From assembly GCA_030704615.1 (NCBI GenBank), contig CM060732.1, forward strand, positions 46,915,053-46,979,052: a stretch of 64,000 bases of DNA, in the 5' to 3' direction. Within the stretch, counting starts at the first letter, position 1; the number at the start of each line of letters is the position of its first letter. Positions 30,131 to 41,409 of the stretch are shown here, in pieces. The notes under the pieces are model-generated. The model was not told the origin of the DNA. It ran no database searches and was given only the letters and a program-made list of their open reading frames with translations. The position numbers and the translations under genes were made by a program. Origin of the DNA: Takakia lepidozioides (Eukaryota; Streptophyta; Takakiopsida; Takakiales; Takakiaceae).

Positions 30131-30349
30131 AGGGAGTGTTCAACAATATGGCTGAGCGAAGGATAGGGTGTAATGACTGCTAATGAAGGTACCTTCTTCA
30201 ATTTCACCTTGTTTTCCCCTCTTATCAGAATCACCCCTACTTATTCATGTCTGAATTCTACAAGTTAGCTGGTTGAGTGAAGCTTTGATAGTTTGGAGTG
30301 ACTTTGACATGATTCTGCCAATGTGACAACAGGAAAGTATCAGAAACAG

Positions 30350-30690
30350 GTAACACAGACGAGGAGAAGTTGTGGAATGAATACTTTTCTGACCCCAGTC
30401 AATGGTGGGACAATCGAGGCAAGAAGGTGAATGTTTGTTGGATTATAGAGAGTAGCAGATGCAATTGAGCGTAGGAACTAGTGTGATAAGTTGAGTTGGG
30501 TGCTTCCTAGAACAAGTCTAGGGTGTCATCGTCAACTGCTAGCAACAAGGCAAGGTTGTATGCATGATTCATGCGAGGCATGGATAGCTAAAGGAGCAAG
30601 GATAGAGTGTGGGTGTAGATTCACCCAAGAGGGCCGGACTTCAAGCTCCAGATTAACTATGAAGCTACAAGAAACCTGCATGGGTTGATG
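30350..30690 (+). pseudogene. OSB-type (PDF-motif) organellar ssDNA-binding protein remnant, copy 1
   Basis: A first exon-like block, 30350-30426, reads LWNEYFSDPSQWWDNRGKK and ends at a good GT donor. A second block at about 30626 reads RGPDFKLQINYEA. These two halves match the PDF motif of plant organellar single-stranded DNA-binding (OSB) proteins, including the diagnostic PDFK. The second block runs out of the expected LW ending, so the copy is incomplete. Known OSB proteins act in mitochondria or plastids. Confidence 0.6.
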
Positions 30691-30904
30691 GTCAACTGGC
30701 AGCAACGGCACAATTGATAAAATCAGACATTGTTAATGAAGGCATCTTCTTCAGCACAATTCACCTTGTTTTTCCCTCTTATCAGAATCGGCCCAAAATT
30801 TCCATGTTGAATTTTGCAAGTTAGCTGGTTGAGTGAATCTAGTTTGGAGTGACTTTGACATGATACTGCTATGTGACAACAAGAAAGTATCAAAAAACAA
30901 GTAA

Positions 30905-31262
30905 CAGACATGAGGAGAAGCTGTGGAATGAATACTTTTCTGCCCCTAGTCAATGATGGGACAACCGAGGCAAAAAGATGAATGCCTACTACATTTCAGA
31001 GAGTAGCAGACGCAATTGAGCATAGGAACCAGTGTGATAAGCTGAGTTGGGTGTTTCCTAGAACAAATGTAGGTTGTCATGTCAGCTACTAGCAGCAAGG
31101 CAAGGATGAATGCATGATTTGTGCAGGGGCATGGATAGCTGAAGGAGCAGGGATAGAGTGTGGTCCAGATTTATCCTAGAGGGCCAAATTTCAAGCACAA
31201 GATTACCTATGATTCCCTGTGGATCAATAACTACAAGAAACCTCCATGGGTAGATGGTCTAT
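30905..31262 (+). pseudogene. OSB-type (PDF-motif) remnant, copy 2
   Basis: The first block at about 30905-30976 matches copy 1 but has an in-frame TGA in place of the second Trp pair (SAPSQ, stop, WDNRGKK). The second block at 31180-31262 reads RGPNFKHKITYDSLWINNY then KKPPWVDGL, closer to the family ending than copy 1. PDF has become PNF. It is a pseudogene. Confidence 0.6.
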
Positions 31263-32091
31263 TCCGTGGAACTCACTGAAGTCTTGCATTATGAGGATCA
31301 GAACTGCTTGGCAGCTTACTTGCACGAGGCCTTGACCCTTAGGCAATCCCCAGAGCAGTAGTAGCTTTTGGGCTGCTTTTTTACTTTGTGTTTTTCATTT
31401 TGTCCCATAAGCTCTTTGAGCTTTCCGCAGATGTAATAAAGTACCATTTTGTTTCATTTCATTCATTTTCATTTCATTTTGTTTCATGGCATGTCTTTCA
31501 TCGTTTGTGCATTTCTAATGCATGATTAGTTCCCTTGTATGGCATTATTAGTCGACTCACTACAAACACCAAAACTCCAAAGCATGAATCACTATGAATG
31601 ATTGTTCAAGTAATTTCGAGCATTTCATGTAAAGTAGTAAAGCAGTGGTTGCGCCAACTTCCGCAGTCGCAATTGCCACTGGGCATGTAGCATTGCAAGT
31701 TATGTCGTCTACTACCACGTGGCAGCAGTGCTGCTCGTCGTGGCGCCGCCACGTCGGCGTCCACATCGTCGTCCACGTCCGCGTCCATGTGTCACCGCGC
31801 TTCGGTGAGTCGGTCCACTCATCCGGAGGGAAAAATCAAAGTCAGCCCAAAAGGTCAGACACACGGGCGGCCCGCCTGGTTACGCACGTGGTTCTTCAAC
31901 ATTAATCGCATTAATCGTTGAGCAGTTGTTCGCGCGTCTGCGTCCTTTACCACTCCAATCATTGGATGTCCAACCCAACTACCACGTCTGTTGTAACTAG
32001 TCGTTTGTAACTTCCAGTCGATCCCAATTTTTTGACTTTTACGACTCAAAATGAGTCGTTACCCCAGTGGTAAATGACATGAATGCTTCTA
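31263..32091. other. Unassigned interval
   Basis: Contains a tttcattttcattt-type run at about 31455-31490 and a gtcgtcc/gtccac-rich patch near 31735-31790. No gene is recognised. It ends where gypsy copy X begins. Confidence 0.5.
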
Positions 32092-32097
32092 GTGTGG

Positions 32098-34162
32098 CCC
32101 AGCCGGGAGGAGGTATAGGCCACTGCGAGTCTTGTTGGACTCGGGAGCACAGCCATTGATGTTGGGAAGAGCAACAATTGCAGGCTTGGGCCTTACAAAG
32201 GCGCATTTGGAGCCTTCCCTTTCCAAATTCAAACATCTTTGGGCGGTTCAGAGAAGGCACGAGGGATTACATGCCATGAGCTCTTCATTCGATTACAGCC
32301 GGATCATCCTACGGACGGCTCAGTCATGAGAGCTAAAGCCATTGTTACGGACGCGATGTCTTATGATGTGCTTGTTGGTGGGGCGGTGTTATACCCCATG
32401 GGATTCACTCTGGATTTTTGGGAGGAAACGACATCCTACAGGCCGGAATGGCAGTCAGGAGATGGCCGACGTGCACTGCTCCCAATGCGGTTTATTGGGA
32501 ATGTAGCGGTGGATCATAGGAACATGATGTCCACATTGGCTGCATTCTCAGGGGTGGTGGCTTGGGGTGGTGAGCTCTTGGGGGGAAATAGCCATGCAAA
32601 TGATAGGCCATCACCTGATGATGACAAACAATTGGCATACAAGGCTGATTTGCTTCCTCATGTGTCTGTGCATAGTCCACTGTGGGGTACGGTTGGGAAT
32701 TTGCATCGAGTAGCAGGCGAGTGTGTGCACCAAGCATGGCAGGAGGCCTTTCCATTGGTGAGTGAGGGGAGTTCAGTGACATCACCTGGACCTCCTGAGT
32801 TAGCTCCTTTGGACACAGTGCCCATTATCTGGCAACCACCTGACTCAGGGATTTGCTTGCTAGACTTGTTTGGCGGCATGAGCACTGGGCTTGCAGGAGT
32901 ATTGCAAGCAGGGATTAAAGTACGCAAGTACTTGTATGTGGAGAAGGATGAGATAGCTCGACGTATTTCTATGCGCCACATCGCCTTGCTCACACACCAA
33001 TATCCTGAGTTGTTGCCTCTCTCAGCAGTTCAAGGGTATCAAAAGGCCTTGTCAGCAGACATTACCTTGCAGGGGGCGGATGATTTGGACCGGCATGGTT
33101 CCATTGACTTGGTGAGAGCTGGATGGCCTTGCCAAGAACACTCTCCTGCAGGTCATGGGAATGGCTTGCATGATGCACGATCGCATTTGTTTTGGGAGAT
33201 GTTGCGATTGTTGCGTGACTTGCAGGTGAGGCAAGTGCAACCTCCAGCTTACATCCTGGAGAATGTGCCTCTCATGGGGGATTCTTGGGCCAAGGTTATG
33301 ACCAGTGTGCATTAGATCCGGTCATGGATTGGACCAGCTGTATTGTTGGATGCAGCTGCAGTGGGTTCACAGGCACATAGGCCTAGGTTGTGGTGGACCA
33401 ATCTTGCACCACCAGAGTTGCTCAAGAGAGCCTATGATTCCATTCAACGGCCACCCAACCTCACGGTTGAGGGCATTTTGGACCAAGGAAGGCAACCACA
33501 GAGGGTGCGACATGATGACCGTCCACCTCTAGCAGTGGTAAATCGAGTGGGGCAGCCACGTGCAGCCTTGCCTTTGCTCATGAGCTTTCCCTCATCTCAT
33601 GCTTTTAGAGACAATGGTCCTGGGTTGATTGGGACAGTGTGCATTGGTGGAGCCCAATGCGGATGAGCGAGAGCGGGCAATGGGATTTGCCACGGGCACT
33701 ACAGCTATGCCAGCTCTGTCAGAGGCATCACGACGCCAGGTGTTGGGTCAGGCCATGGATCTCAATTGCTTGACATGGGTCATTGGCTTGTGCATGGCTG
33801 AGCAACAGAGATTGCAAGCATTAGCGGCTACTTCTGCACTTCCATTGGATATTGCACCATCTCTGCCAACCGGGACGGTGGAGGCAGTGAGTGGGGGCGA
33901 GCACAGGATCATGGGGTGCAAACACCCATGGCAGATGTGGGATGAGATGCGCAAAGAGAGAGTCATTGGATCTCTCAAGCAGCAGTATGAGGAGTGGGGA
34001 GAGCCATGGACTGAGGATCAGTTGGAGGCCAAGGTGACCAAGGTTTTTGAAGAGGTTGAGAATGTTTCTTGCTCAGATGATGTTCTCAAGGTGGCTATGG
34101 CGGAGCAAGTGGAGGCTACGCCATAGTCAGATTGGGCGGACAAGGCCCAAGAGGTTGCTATC
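32098..34162 (+). pseudogene. Copy X protease and DNA cytosine methyltransferase, broken
   Basis: An aspartic-protease box LLDSGAQPLMLG lies at about 32137. The methyltransferase follows, with ICLLDLFGGMSTGLAGVLQ (AdoMet motif I), AGWPCQEHS (motif IV, where Y and Z have PCQGHS), ILENVPLMGD (motif VI), HRPRLWWTNL (motif VIII) and MGFATGTT then QVLGQAMDLNCLTW near the end. In-frame TAGs stand at 33313 and 34124, where Y or Z have Gln codons. A deletion or frameshift lies near 33630. The Gly-to-Glu change next to the catalytic Cys would probably hurt activity. Confidence 0.88.
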
Positions 34163-34171
34163 TAGCAACCA
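34163..34171 (+). promoter_or_regulatory. Conserved UAG-CAA-CCA between methyltransferase and RT (copy X)
   Basis: TAG CAA CCA lies in frame with both the upstream polyprotein and the downstream RT. It matches the type I readthrough motif UAG-CARYYA known from tobamovirus-like recoding. The same nine bases are at the same place in Y and Z. Confidence 0.65.
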
Positions 34172-35045
34172 AAGGATTTGTCTCCTACCTCCAAGCCTGG
34201 TGTACCTAAGGTTGCAGTCACTGAGGACAATTGGGAGCCAGATGTTGGACCTACAATCACCAGAGGAGAGAAACGGAGGATCCAGCGATTTCTAAGGGCT
34301 TATAGAAATTGCTTTGCCTTCAGTTTGAAGGGTCAGGAGATTCGTATTGATTTGGCAAGTGACACGCCAATCTTTCGAAGGCCCTATAGGTATAGTGATA
34401 TGGAAAGGTCTTTGATCCAGTCATGGGCTATGGAGTTGTTCGAAGCTGGATTGGTGGAGTTGTCAGGCGGGGAGTATGCCTCGGCAACGGTGATGCCAGC
34501 TAAGAAGGATATCTATGGCAATTGGACAGAAAGGAGGATGTGTGGGGATTACCGTCCTCTGAACCGTTAGACTAAGTCCGATAGATATGCCATGCCAACT
34601 CCAGAGGAGATCTTTGATGCCATTGGGCATGCAAAGGTGTTTAGCACATTGGACTTGCGATCCGGTTATCACCAGTTGCCAATCAAAGAGGCTGACAAGC
34701 AAAAGACGGCATTCTGGGGGATTTACCAACATGGGAAGGATTGCTTGTACCAATGGCGGTTCCTACCGTTTGGGTTGAAGAATGCTCCTGTAGAGTTTCA
34801 GAGGGTTTGGATAGGATTCTTGCAGGGCTAGACTTCGCCCGGTGCTACATTGATGATATCATCATCTTTAGTGCCTCGGTTGAGGAGCATGAGAAACACC
34901 TTAAGGTGGTGTTTGAGCGTTTGAGGGCGCATGGATTGAAACTGCACCCTGGAAAGTGCAAGTTCTTCCACGATCAGATTGAGTATTTGGGCCACATGAT
35001 ATACCCTGGAGGATTGGGTATTCAAAAGACGAAGGTGGAGTCCAA
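34172..35045 (+). pseudogene. Copy X reverse transcriptase, truncated and interrupted
   Basis: Reads VAVTEDNWEPDVG, FRRPYRYSDMERSL, YASATVMPAKKDIYGNW, MCGDYRPLNR, then a TAG where Y has CAG, then FSTLDLRSGYHQLPIKEAD, WRFLPFGLKNAP and, after a frameshift near 34805, CYIDDIIIFSAS with the YIDD catalytic box. The sequence leaves the family near 35050, in the region after GHMIYPGGLG. Confidence 0.9.
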
Positions 35046-35149
35046 TTGCTCCTGGGCGTGGGTCAGTACCTGCATCATGGCAGGTTTCCAAAACATTCAT
35101 GATTTTGAAATTGCGACGATGTCCAACACAGAATAGGAGAAAATTATAC

Positions 35150-36380
35150 CTGATGCCACCAAGTCATGACATTGAGCCAGTCGTTCATTTTGTCGTCTGT
35201 TGGCTCGATGGGAAAGTGGTACAGCAGCTTCGTGTTTGTATGGCCGTTCCAGATTCGCAGCCACCTCGTCTGCAGCCACCTCACATCGGTCAGACAAGAA
35301 CTCAAACATAAGAATCGCGAGAAGTCACAAAACAAGAATAAACACATGCTTACCTTCTCCGCCGGCTCAACACAGGACACTGCGATGTGATGAAGTTTCT
35401 CCATGGACATTTCCGGTTTCATGGGTCTGGAGTAATGCAGTCCTATCTCCGCCAGGAACTCGGCACCAAGACCAGGGTCAGCGATTGCAACTTGCTTAAC
35501 AAGTTTGGACCTGTACTTGGTCCGGGATTGCTTCCCTGCCTGCACAATATGACTCTCTATCGACGCGTCCGCCTTGTTGGGGGCATCATTCCCAAAGAAC
35601 TGCCTTTTGGCATAGGCCAAGTCATCCCTGATGTTCGTCTGCATTCCCATACCCAGCAGATACAGTCAGGCCACGGATCCCTGCAACAAATAACATTAAA
35701 TTGATACTGAAATTTGAGATGAACCTCACCGAATAGAGGATCTCCACCATGGCGTCCAGTGTTGGTCGGTACCAGGTGCGATCTGCTTTCGCTAGGGACT
35801 TCCTGTACAGCTCGGGATCGAGGGACTTTTGGAAGTCCGTCAGCGGAGCTGTCACCACTTCTTGCACTCTGTAGAGCGTATGTGCCAGATGAGTTTCCAC
35901 GAAGGCCCTCTTTGTTACCCTACCATGGAGAAAAAAAACAACATGAAAATATGATTTCGGCACAGCAATCCAATTTCCAGTTCATAGAGTGCATGACAGT
36001 GGTGAACATTGCCTATTTCGGCGCCGCAATAGGCAGTACACAAGGATGTAATTGTATACTTACATATTTATATCCGCCATGGCACCCTTCAACAGTCCTC
36101 TGTCCCTGACGTCCACCGCATCTGTGTTTTCTGAAATTGACTGCAAACCCAATATCTCCGCTTCCAGTCTCCCTAGGGGTTTTACTGGCGAAGCCATGGG
36201 CTCCTTCTGCTTTCTCGGCTTCCAAACTCTAGGTGGGCTTTTCGGAGGCGATATCTGAGGTGTTGAATGAGGACTCGTCTGCCTCGATGCACTTCCACCT
36301 TGTGAGCGCAGCACCCGGGCAAGAGTATCCAAAGTTGACTGTGTTGCCTCGCCCCCCTGCGATCCCTCCCCAGCTCCCAT
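35150..36380 (-). CDS. Unrecognised spliced gene in the palindrome-array unit
   Basis: A likely start is the ATG at 36380 (MGAGEGSQGG). Exon 36064-36380 is Ser/Pro/Lys-rich (SPHSTPQISPPKSPP) and ends at a GTAAGT donor. Exon 35730-35919 follows in phase and reads KRAFVETHLAHTLYRVQEVV and KADRTWYRPTLDAMVEIL. A further exon ends at 35354 (SMEKLHHIAVSCVEPAEK, then GTAAGC) and another ends at 35150 (LLYHFPIEPTDDKMNDWLNV, then GTATAA). The acceptor of the third exon is unclear, because the simplest choice gives an early stop. I do not recognise the family. The gene is cut off on its 3' side where copy X begins, so it is probably incomplete. Confidence 0.45.
36011..36034. repeat. GGCGCC palindrome inside an intron of the minus-strand gene
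   Basis: gcctatttcggcgccgcaataggc is an imperfect palindrome around GGCGCC, the same core as in the arrays. Confidence 0.7.
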
Positions 36381-37041
36381 GTCAAACAAACAGGAAAACA
36401 TGAGACACTGCACGCCAAAACAAAGGTGTAAAAGGAATATTGCGTATGGAGTGCTTCACATCCGCGAAGCACGAATCTCTCACTGGTGGGCGATCCGAGT
36501 CTCCGGATAACGAGGTCTGCATTTCATGCATGAGACGGAGCTTAAGTCGTGTCGTCGGCGGCTTCCCAAAATCCCGCGTCCTCCTCTTTGCCGGAGTCGC
36601 CTGACCTTCCACAAACTCTATGCTACCACTATGCCGCATAAGGAGAGGAAACGCAGGAGAATGTCACTGCAGAAGGGCAAGGAGCGAGAGACCGAAGCGG
36701 TGGAACATGCAACCACTATGCACGAGCAGATGCGTAAGCAGCCACGTCTCCCGAAGCGTTGCCACCGTCCACCACTTTCTGCCGTATGGGTGATGAAGAG
36801 ATGTGACCCCTGACACGTTCGCACGGATGAAGTCGACTGGAACACGACTCGTGCCAGTTCCAGCCACCAGTGTATGACGGTTTATCCGAATTGCGGCACC
36901 GAAATACCTTCCGTTCACCGGATGCTGTTCCCGGAGCAGCCGGCATTGAATGAAATATCCGCACATCATGAAACCCAACCGCCATGAAAATCCCCTGCAT
37001 ATGACATTCAACAATCAGGTCGGTACGTTTCATCAGCGGAC

Positions 37042-37702
37042 GGATGAATTTCGGCGCCGAAATTCATCCTATTTAAGTGCTTTCATACACAAACTTACAA
37101 ATGTCGGCGCCGCAATTCATCGCTTCCCAAGTCCTCATTCGTCATGAGCAAACCTGTCAGTGGGATATCGGAGCCGGAATTAATTCCGGGACAACGGAAA
37201 CGGTTGCACTTCGGCACATTTCATCCATATTTCGGCGCCGAAATTCATCCAGAGCGAAGACTAAATCGGCACGATGCTATGCTTTGCCGCCATCATTGCC
37301 CCTGACGGATGTTGTCCATGCCTGTTGGACTTGCCATTTCTGGACATTTAACTATAATTTCGGCGCCGAAATTATACTTTATGTGCGGCAACGTCCCGTG
37401 CGAAAAAGACCACTTAATGGATACTGTCGGTTTCAAATGAAAAAAAACCGGCTAAAATGCAATTAATTTTGACAGAAGTGGTTTAATATGCCGATTTCTC
37501 CATTAAATGCAGAATATTCCTGTTATATTCGTCGGAACGGGGTATTTCCAACGATTTACGGAAAATTATCATCCAAAAGCAAAAAGTAAGTGCCGGGTTT
37601 GGACGAATTTCGGCGCCGAAATTCATCCGTCGCATAGAAAATGTAATATTAGAGTTACTCATTGCGGACAGTAAGGATGAATTTCGGCGCCGAAATTGAT
37701 CC
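37042..37702. repeat. GGCGCC palindromes, left block
   Basis: Long near-perfect palindromes sharing the core AATTTCGGCGCCGAAATT sit at about 37042-37069 (perfect over 28 bp), 37225-37250, 37354-37375 (perfect over 22 bp), 37601-37628 and 37675-37702, with a weaker one near 37101. Spacing here is irregular. The last one is the unit cut by the insertion of gypsy copy Y. Confidence 0.9.
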
Positions 37703-37705
37703 ATT
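37702..37705. repeat. Target-site duplication CATT, left of Y
   Basis: catt directly precedes the TG of the left terminal repeat and recurs directly after the final CA of Y. Removing Y plus one copy gives 20 + 44 = 64 bp between flanking GGCGCC cores, the array period. Confidence 0.75.
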
Positions 37706-38055
37706 TGTCAAGTTAAATAAGCACAGTGTGAAAACAGCTAGCATAAAACTAGTTGTTTGTATTTAACACTTGGATTTAGGTCAAGTGTTAAATCAGGTGT
37801 CAAGTTTAGTTTGACACCTGGTCCGTCTTATCTTCACCAGAGCGGCAGTCGCGCGGCTCATCTCTCTCGAGTTGAGCCTGCGCGACCGAGCTCTTGCAGC
37901 GTTTAGGACTGAGTGTGCTTATGATGGGAGTATAGGTTGTTGTGGGGTGGAGTCCCCATAGCTTGGGGTGCCCCTGGCTCGACTTCTATTCTAAAGAGTG
38001 ATGGTTTTGGTTGTCATGTTTTGTGTCAACAGTGTGTTCTTAGCTTTTCTTATCA
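37706..38055 (+). repeat. Left terminal repeat B of Y (350 bp)
   Basis: Begins tgtcaagttaaataagc and ends ttcttatca (TG...CA). It is almost identical to 49587-49936, with about three mismatches. It is not flanked by repeat A, unlike the right copy. A 15-bp word (37857-37871) recurs as its reverse complement at 38056-38070, right after the repeat. Confidence 0.85.
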
Positions 38056-40659
38056 CTCGAGAGAGATGAGCGTTATCTAGTGAGCTGGTGCTAAGCTAGA
38101 TACAATGTTTGTTTTAGCATTATTATAATATATATCTTGGGGCGGGAGTCCATCTGGCCCTACTGTTTCTATGGGTTGTGCGCGCAGATTTAGTTGTCGT
38201 CTCTGCTCGTGAGTTTGAAAACCAAGAGGTGTGGAGGTTGAAGACTTTGATAGTTGGCTTCCCTACTCTCTTTCACTAGGACGGAGGGAGACGAGACTCG
38301 TGTAAACTTTTGGATTCGGACCCAAAACAGTCGGGAGTGGCTGGACCACGAAGTGCAAACAGTTTGGGGTGGCGTCATCCCTGGTTGTGGTGGCTTCCTC
38401 TGGTGGAGGTGCTGCTGCTGCACCTGCCGGAGAAAAGGAGGAAGCGAAGGAGGAGTCTGATGATGACATGGGTTTCAGTCTTTTCGACTAAGCTTGGGAT
38501 GTAGTGTTGCAGCGCATCCGATGGTCTTTCGCAGTTGACAGTAGGTCGAGCCACAGCCGAATGGAAATGAGGTTGCTGATAAACCCAATTGGAGAAGGTG
38601 CAGTTGATGTTATCTCAACTGCAGGTGGCTGCTGAGCATTACTTAACAGCCGTTTTATACCTGCGCTGGTGCTGGTAGAGGCTAGGAAGAAGGAGTGAGC
38701 TGGAAGATTCCCGCCCTTCTTCAAGCATGCTAGGCTCAGGGTGGAAGGTTCAACTTACGGCGGGCTGCTGGAGAGCTAAGAGGTCTGCCACCTATCAGCC
38801 TCTGCTCTAGCCTCTGCTCTGCCTATTCTGTGTGAGTGGATTGTTCCACCGAGGGTAAAGCGCTGGCTGGGATTTGGTGACCAGCGATATTCCGCCATCA
38901 CGAGTGGGACTGGCTTCCTTGGGTTAGTTCCGATTTGCAAGGCAGCAAGTCTGCATTGTTTGCTGTCTCTCGCAATGGCCATTTGCTGCAGGGTTGGAAG
39001 TTCAAGGTCAGGCCCTCAGGTTCCCTTTTCGGGCCAATCGTTGCTGACATTCCGGAAAATCCATACTATGCTATCAGGGTTTTCTGCTTAGTAATAGGCC
39101 AGGTGAACCCTTCTCTCGTGAACGGCCTACACACCAACCCCTTCCTGCATTGGTTCCTTCAGGCACCAGTTACCTTCGCCAATTTGATTCCAGGGAGTGG
39201 GTGTGGAAAGACAAGAAACACAGCCCGTTTTTCAAGTACATTGTCAAATTGGACTATAGCCAGCCACTATGAAGGAGTAGTTGTGGGCTGGTTGATGTGA
39301 GGTTGTCTAGCTGTACATTGCGAGGAAGCAAGCTTTCTTATCTTAGCAAATGGATGGACAGGGTCAGGCTAGATTTTCTAGCAAGTGCGTAAGCTGCTGT
39401 CCAGCAAGGAAAAGCTGATCAGCAGTAGAAGCATGAGATGCGGCGTGTGTGACTTGAGATAGATGTACACAGGGAAGGACCAGCCGCGTAGCCTGCTTTG
39501 CGATCAGGTCTTGCATCAGGTCTAGGCGACAGTGGCGGCATTAATGTTTGTGAGACGGGGTGATCTCATATATTAACATTGCAGCCTAGTGAAGGAAGAC
39601 CAGGTGAGGCTCTACATACATGACCAGCGGTGCTTTGATCCGGAGTTGCAGTTAGAAATTGTGAGACAAAAAGGAAAAAACATTGTAGTACATTTGACCT
39701 TTCGGCCACCAGCAGGTGCAGGTCCAATTATATCACTTGGTCCTTGAAGTGGTACACCAGGCCGAGCTTCTCCCTTTTGATTTTGCGTTCAGTTGGGAGC
39801 CCGCTATCAGTTCTCAAGATGGGGCAGCTTCATCCCATCGCCTTGGTTCTGTGCATGTCCCTGGTCATGGGGATGTAATAACCACCCTAAGCCAGTTTAG
39901 AGTGGTGTTTGAGGTCCTGGAGAGCTTGAGCGTTTACAGCACCAGCGTATACTGTAACCCTCTCTGCTATGGCGATCTTCAGGCTGCTCTTGGGGTATAT
40001 GCCAATGGTCGATGAAGGTATTAGCACCACCTTGGAAATCACAAATTGAACGTGATGGTCTTATTGCTGTGGTTGATATGTATTTGCCCAGTACATGAAT
40101 GGTTGCGGAAAGCCATCCTGGTTGTGGTCACTCTGACAGGGCAGTAGACATGGGCTCTCATACAACAACGATAAGATGGCATTGATAGCAGCAGCTTCAA
40201 CAAGGTGTTCTCGTTTTGAAAATCTGGCATACCAATGAGGACATTACCTTTATCATGGTAATTCCACTGTGGAGAGATTGAGTTAAGAATCTAAGGAATT
40301 CTTAGGGAACCAGGGAACAGGGAACCTGCAGTGAATCCCAACAGACGTGGGAACAGTTTTTAATGGTGAGAACATTTTGGTGTTAAAAAAAAAAAAAAAA
40401 AAACCTTTTGATCTAATTTAAAGGATTTAGAGCCTGGTTGGTCATATCTTTGTCAAATGAGCTCCGTTTGACTCAGTTTTTGAGGGGATAGCTGCAGAAA
40501 GGGGAAATCTACCTACCTAGACCTGATTTTTGTTTTTAGGACTCTGCTAAAAATCTATGGAATGTTTAGAGTGTGAGTGTGCCATGAAAGATCCACAATT
40601 CTGTTTCTAGAACTTGTGCTGGTCTATATGATAGACAAATCTGTGGATGTACTCCTTGT
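38056..40659 (+). other. Long 5' internal region of Y, no recognised gene
   Basis: 2.6 kb between the left terminal repeat and the first open frame. No primer-binding site matching a common tRNA was recognised. Fragments of open frame, for example at 38935-39300 and 39716-40015, lack known domains. A 19-A run lies at 40385-40403. Confidence 0.55.
40385..40403. repeat. Poly(A) run
   Basis: Nineteen consecutive A within the Y leader. It might mark an old retroposed insertion or simply be slippage. Confidence 0.85.
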
Positions 40660-41409
40660 ATGGCTGGGGGAAATGAGGACGTAATTGAAGGGCAGGTCTC
40701 TTCTCTTAGCCTGTGCACACAAGGGGACAAGATCTATGTTTCCCAAGGAACTCAGACTGATTTGAGTGGAGAACAGTTGGACGAGTTGATTGCATACTGG
40801 GAGTCAGGCATTAGCAGTAGACAACAGACTGCTGTAGTTGGCATTGAGGGCCTCAATATCGCCTTGGACAGTCAGAACTCTGTTGGAGCCAGCAGTTCTG
40901 CAGCTGTAGGTGAAATACCAAAGTGGGTGAAAGCTAGGCTTGGAACACAGCCAAAGACAGCTCCGGGGACCAAGGTGTTCAGCCACAAGGCCGTGGTGTA
41001 CTGGAGCAGAGGAGCAGGAGCTGCACAAGTTTGTGCAATTAGACAGTGTTGCAGACGGACACGCTCTGCACAAGGCAACCACGAGCGGGGGTTCATTAGC
41101 GAGGACAAGTTTGTTCTGTTTGAAGGCGATGCAGTCATCCGCAATGAAGACACCCGCAACCGTCTCAAAGCTTTCGAGTTGAGAGACTATCAGACCCTAC
41201 CTTTGTTTTCTTTAGTGTTCAGTGAGCGGGAGATAGGGGAATACTGCTTTGTCTCTACCTGGCAGAAAGAGGAGGAGGGTTGGTTAGAGCGAGCTACTGT
41301 AGCTTGGGACAAGGTTAGTGGCAGGTTTCTGGACATAGATATACCTCCTACACCTTACCATCAAGCAGAGCGAGGCACTTTGAGAGAAGTCTGGAAGTTG
41401 ATAGCATAG
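40660..41409 (+). CDS. Unrecognised 249-residue ORF upstream of gag in Y
   Basis: The longest clean frame of the leader, starting MAGGNEDVIEGQVS and ending REVWKLIA with TAG. It has no signal peptide, membrane segment or domain that I recognise. The N-terminal third is acidic and Gln/Ser-rich. The middle is Cys/Arg-rich (CAIRQCCRRTR) and the C-terminal part looks globular, with FVSTWQKEEEGWLERATVAW. It lies 520 bp before gag on the same strand, the place where some plant gypsy elements carry an additional sense ORF. Homologues cannot be seen in X or Z because both are truncated on that side. Confidence 0.5.
   Translation: MAGGNEDVIEGQVSSLSLCTQGDKIYVSQGTQTDLSGEQLDELIAYWESGISSRQQTAVVGIEGLNIALDSQNSVGASSSAAVGEIPKWVKARLGTQPKTAPGTKVFSHKAVVYWSRGAGAAQVCAIRQCCRRTRSAQGNHERGFISEDKFVLFEGDAVIRNEDTRNRLKAFELRDYQTLPLFSLVFSEREIGEYCFVSTWQKEEEGWLERATVAWDKVSGRFLDIDIPPTPYHQAERGTLREVWKLIA

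Larger units (their letters stand above)
30170..31262 (+). repeat. Diverged tandem duplication of a ~530-bp genomic segment
   Basis: Segments at about 30170-30690 and 30725-31262 share the same order of blocks: ttcaccttgttt, cccctcttatcagaatc or its variant, ttagctggttgagtgaa, tttggagtgactttgacatga, gaatacttttctg, cagtgtgataag or its variant, agttgggtg and gatagctgaaggagca or its variant. Both copies carry remnants of the same OSB-type exons. Confidence 0.8.
32092..35050 (+). mobile_element. gypsy-MTase family, copy X (truncated at both ends)
   Basis: Nucleotide similarity to Z starts near 32092 (in the protease, just before the DSGA box) and stops near 35050 (in the RT thumb region). No LTR is present on either side. 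X is much closer to Z than to Y: both share, for example, the IARRISMRHIALLTH block in the methyltransferase. It carries several stops and frameshifts. Confidence 0.9.

Noticed and set aside
35144-35650. 168-codon minus-strand ORF as one exon
   Set aside because: It runs through a good GTAAGC donor at 35353; the middle part reads as intron.
36950-37466. Short ORFs through the GGCGCC palindromes as coding (repeated NFGAEIH or FRRRNS words)
   Set aside because: The repeated peptide is just the translated palindrome, seen on both strands and in several frames.
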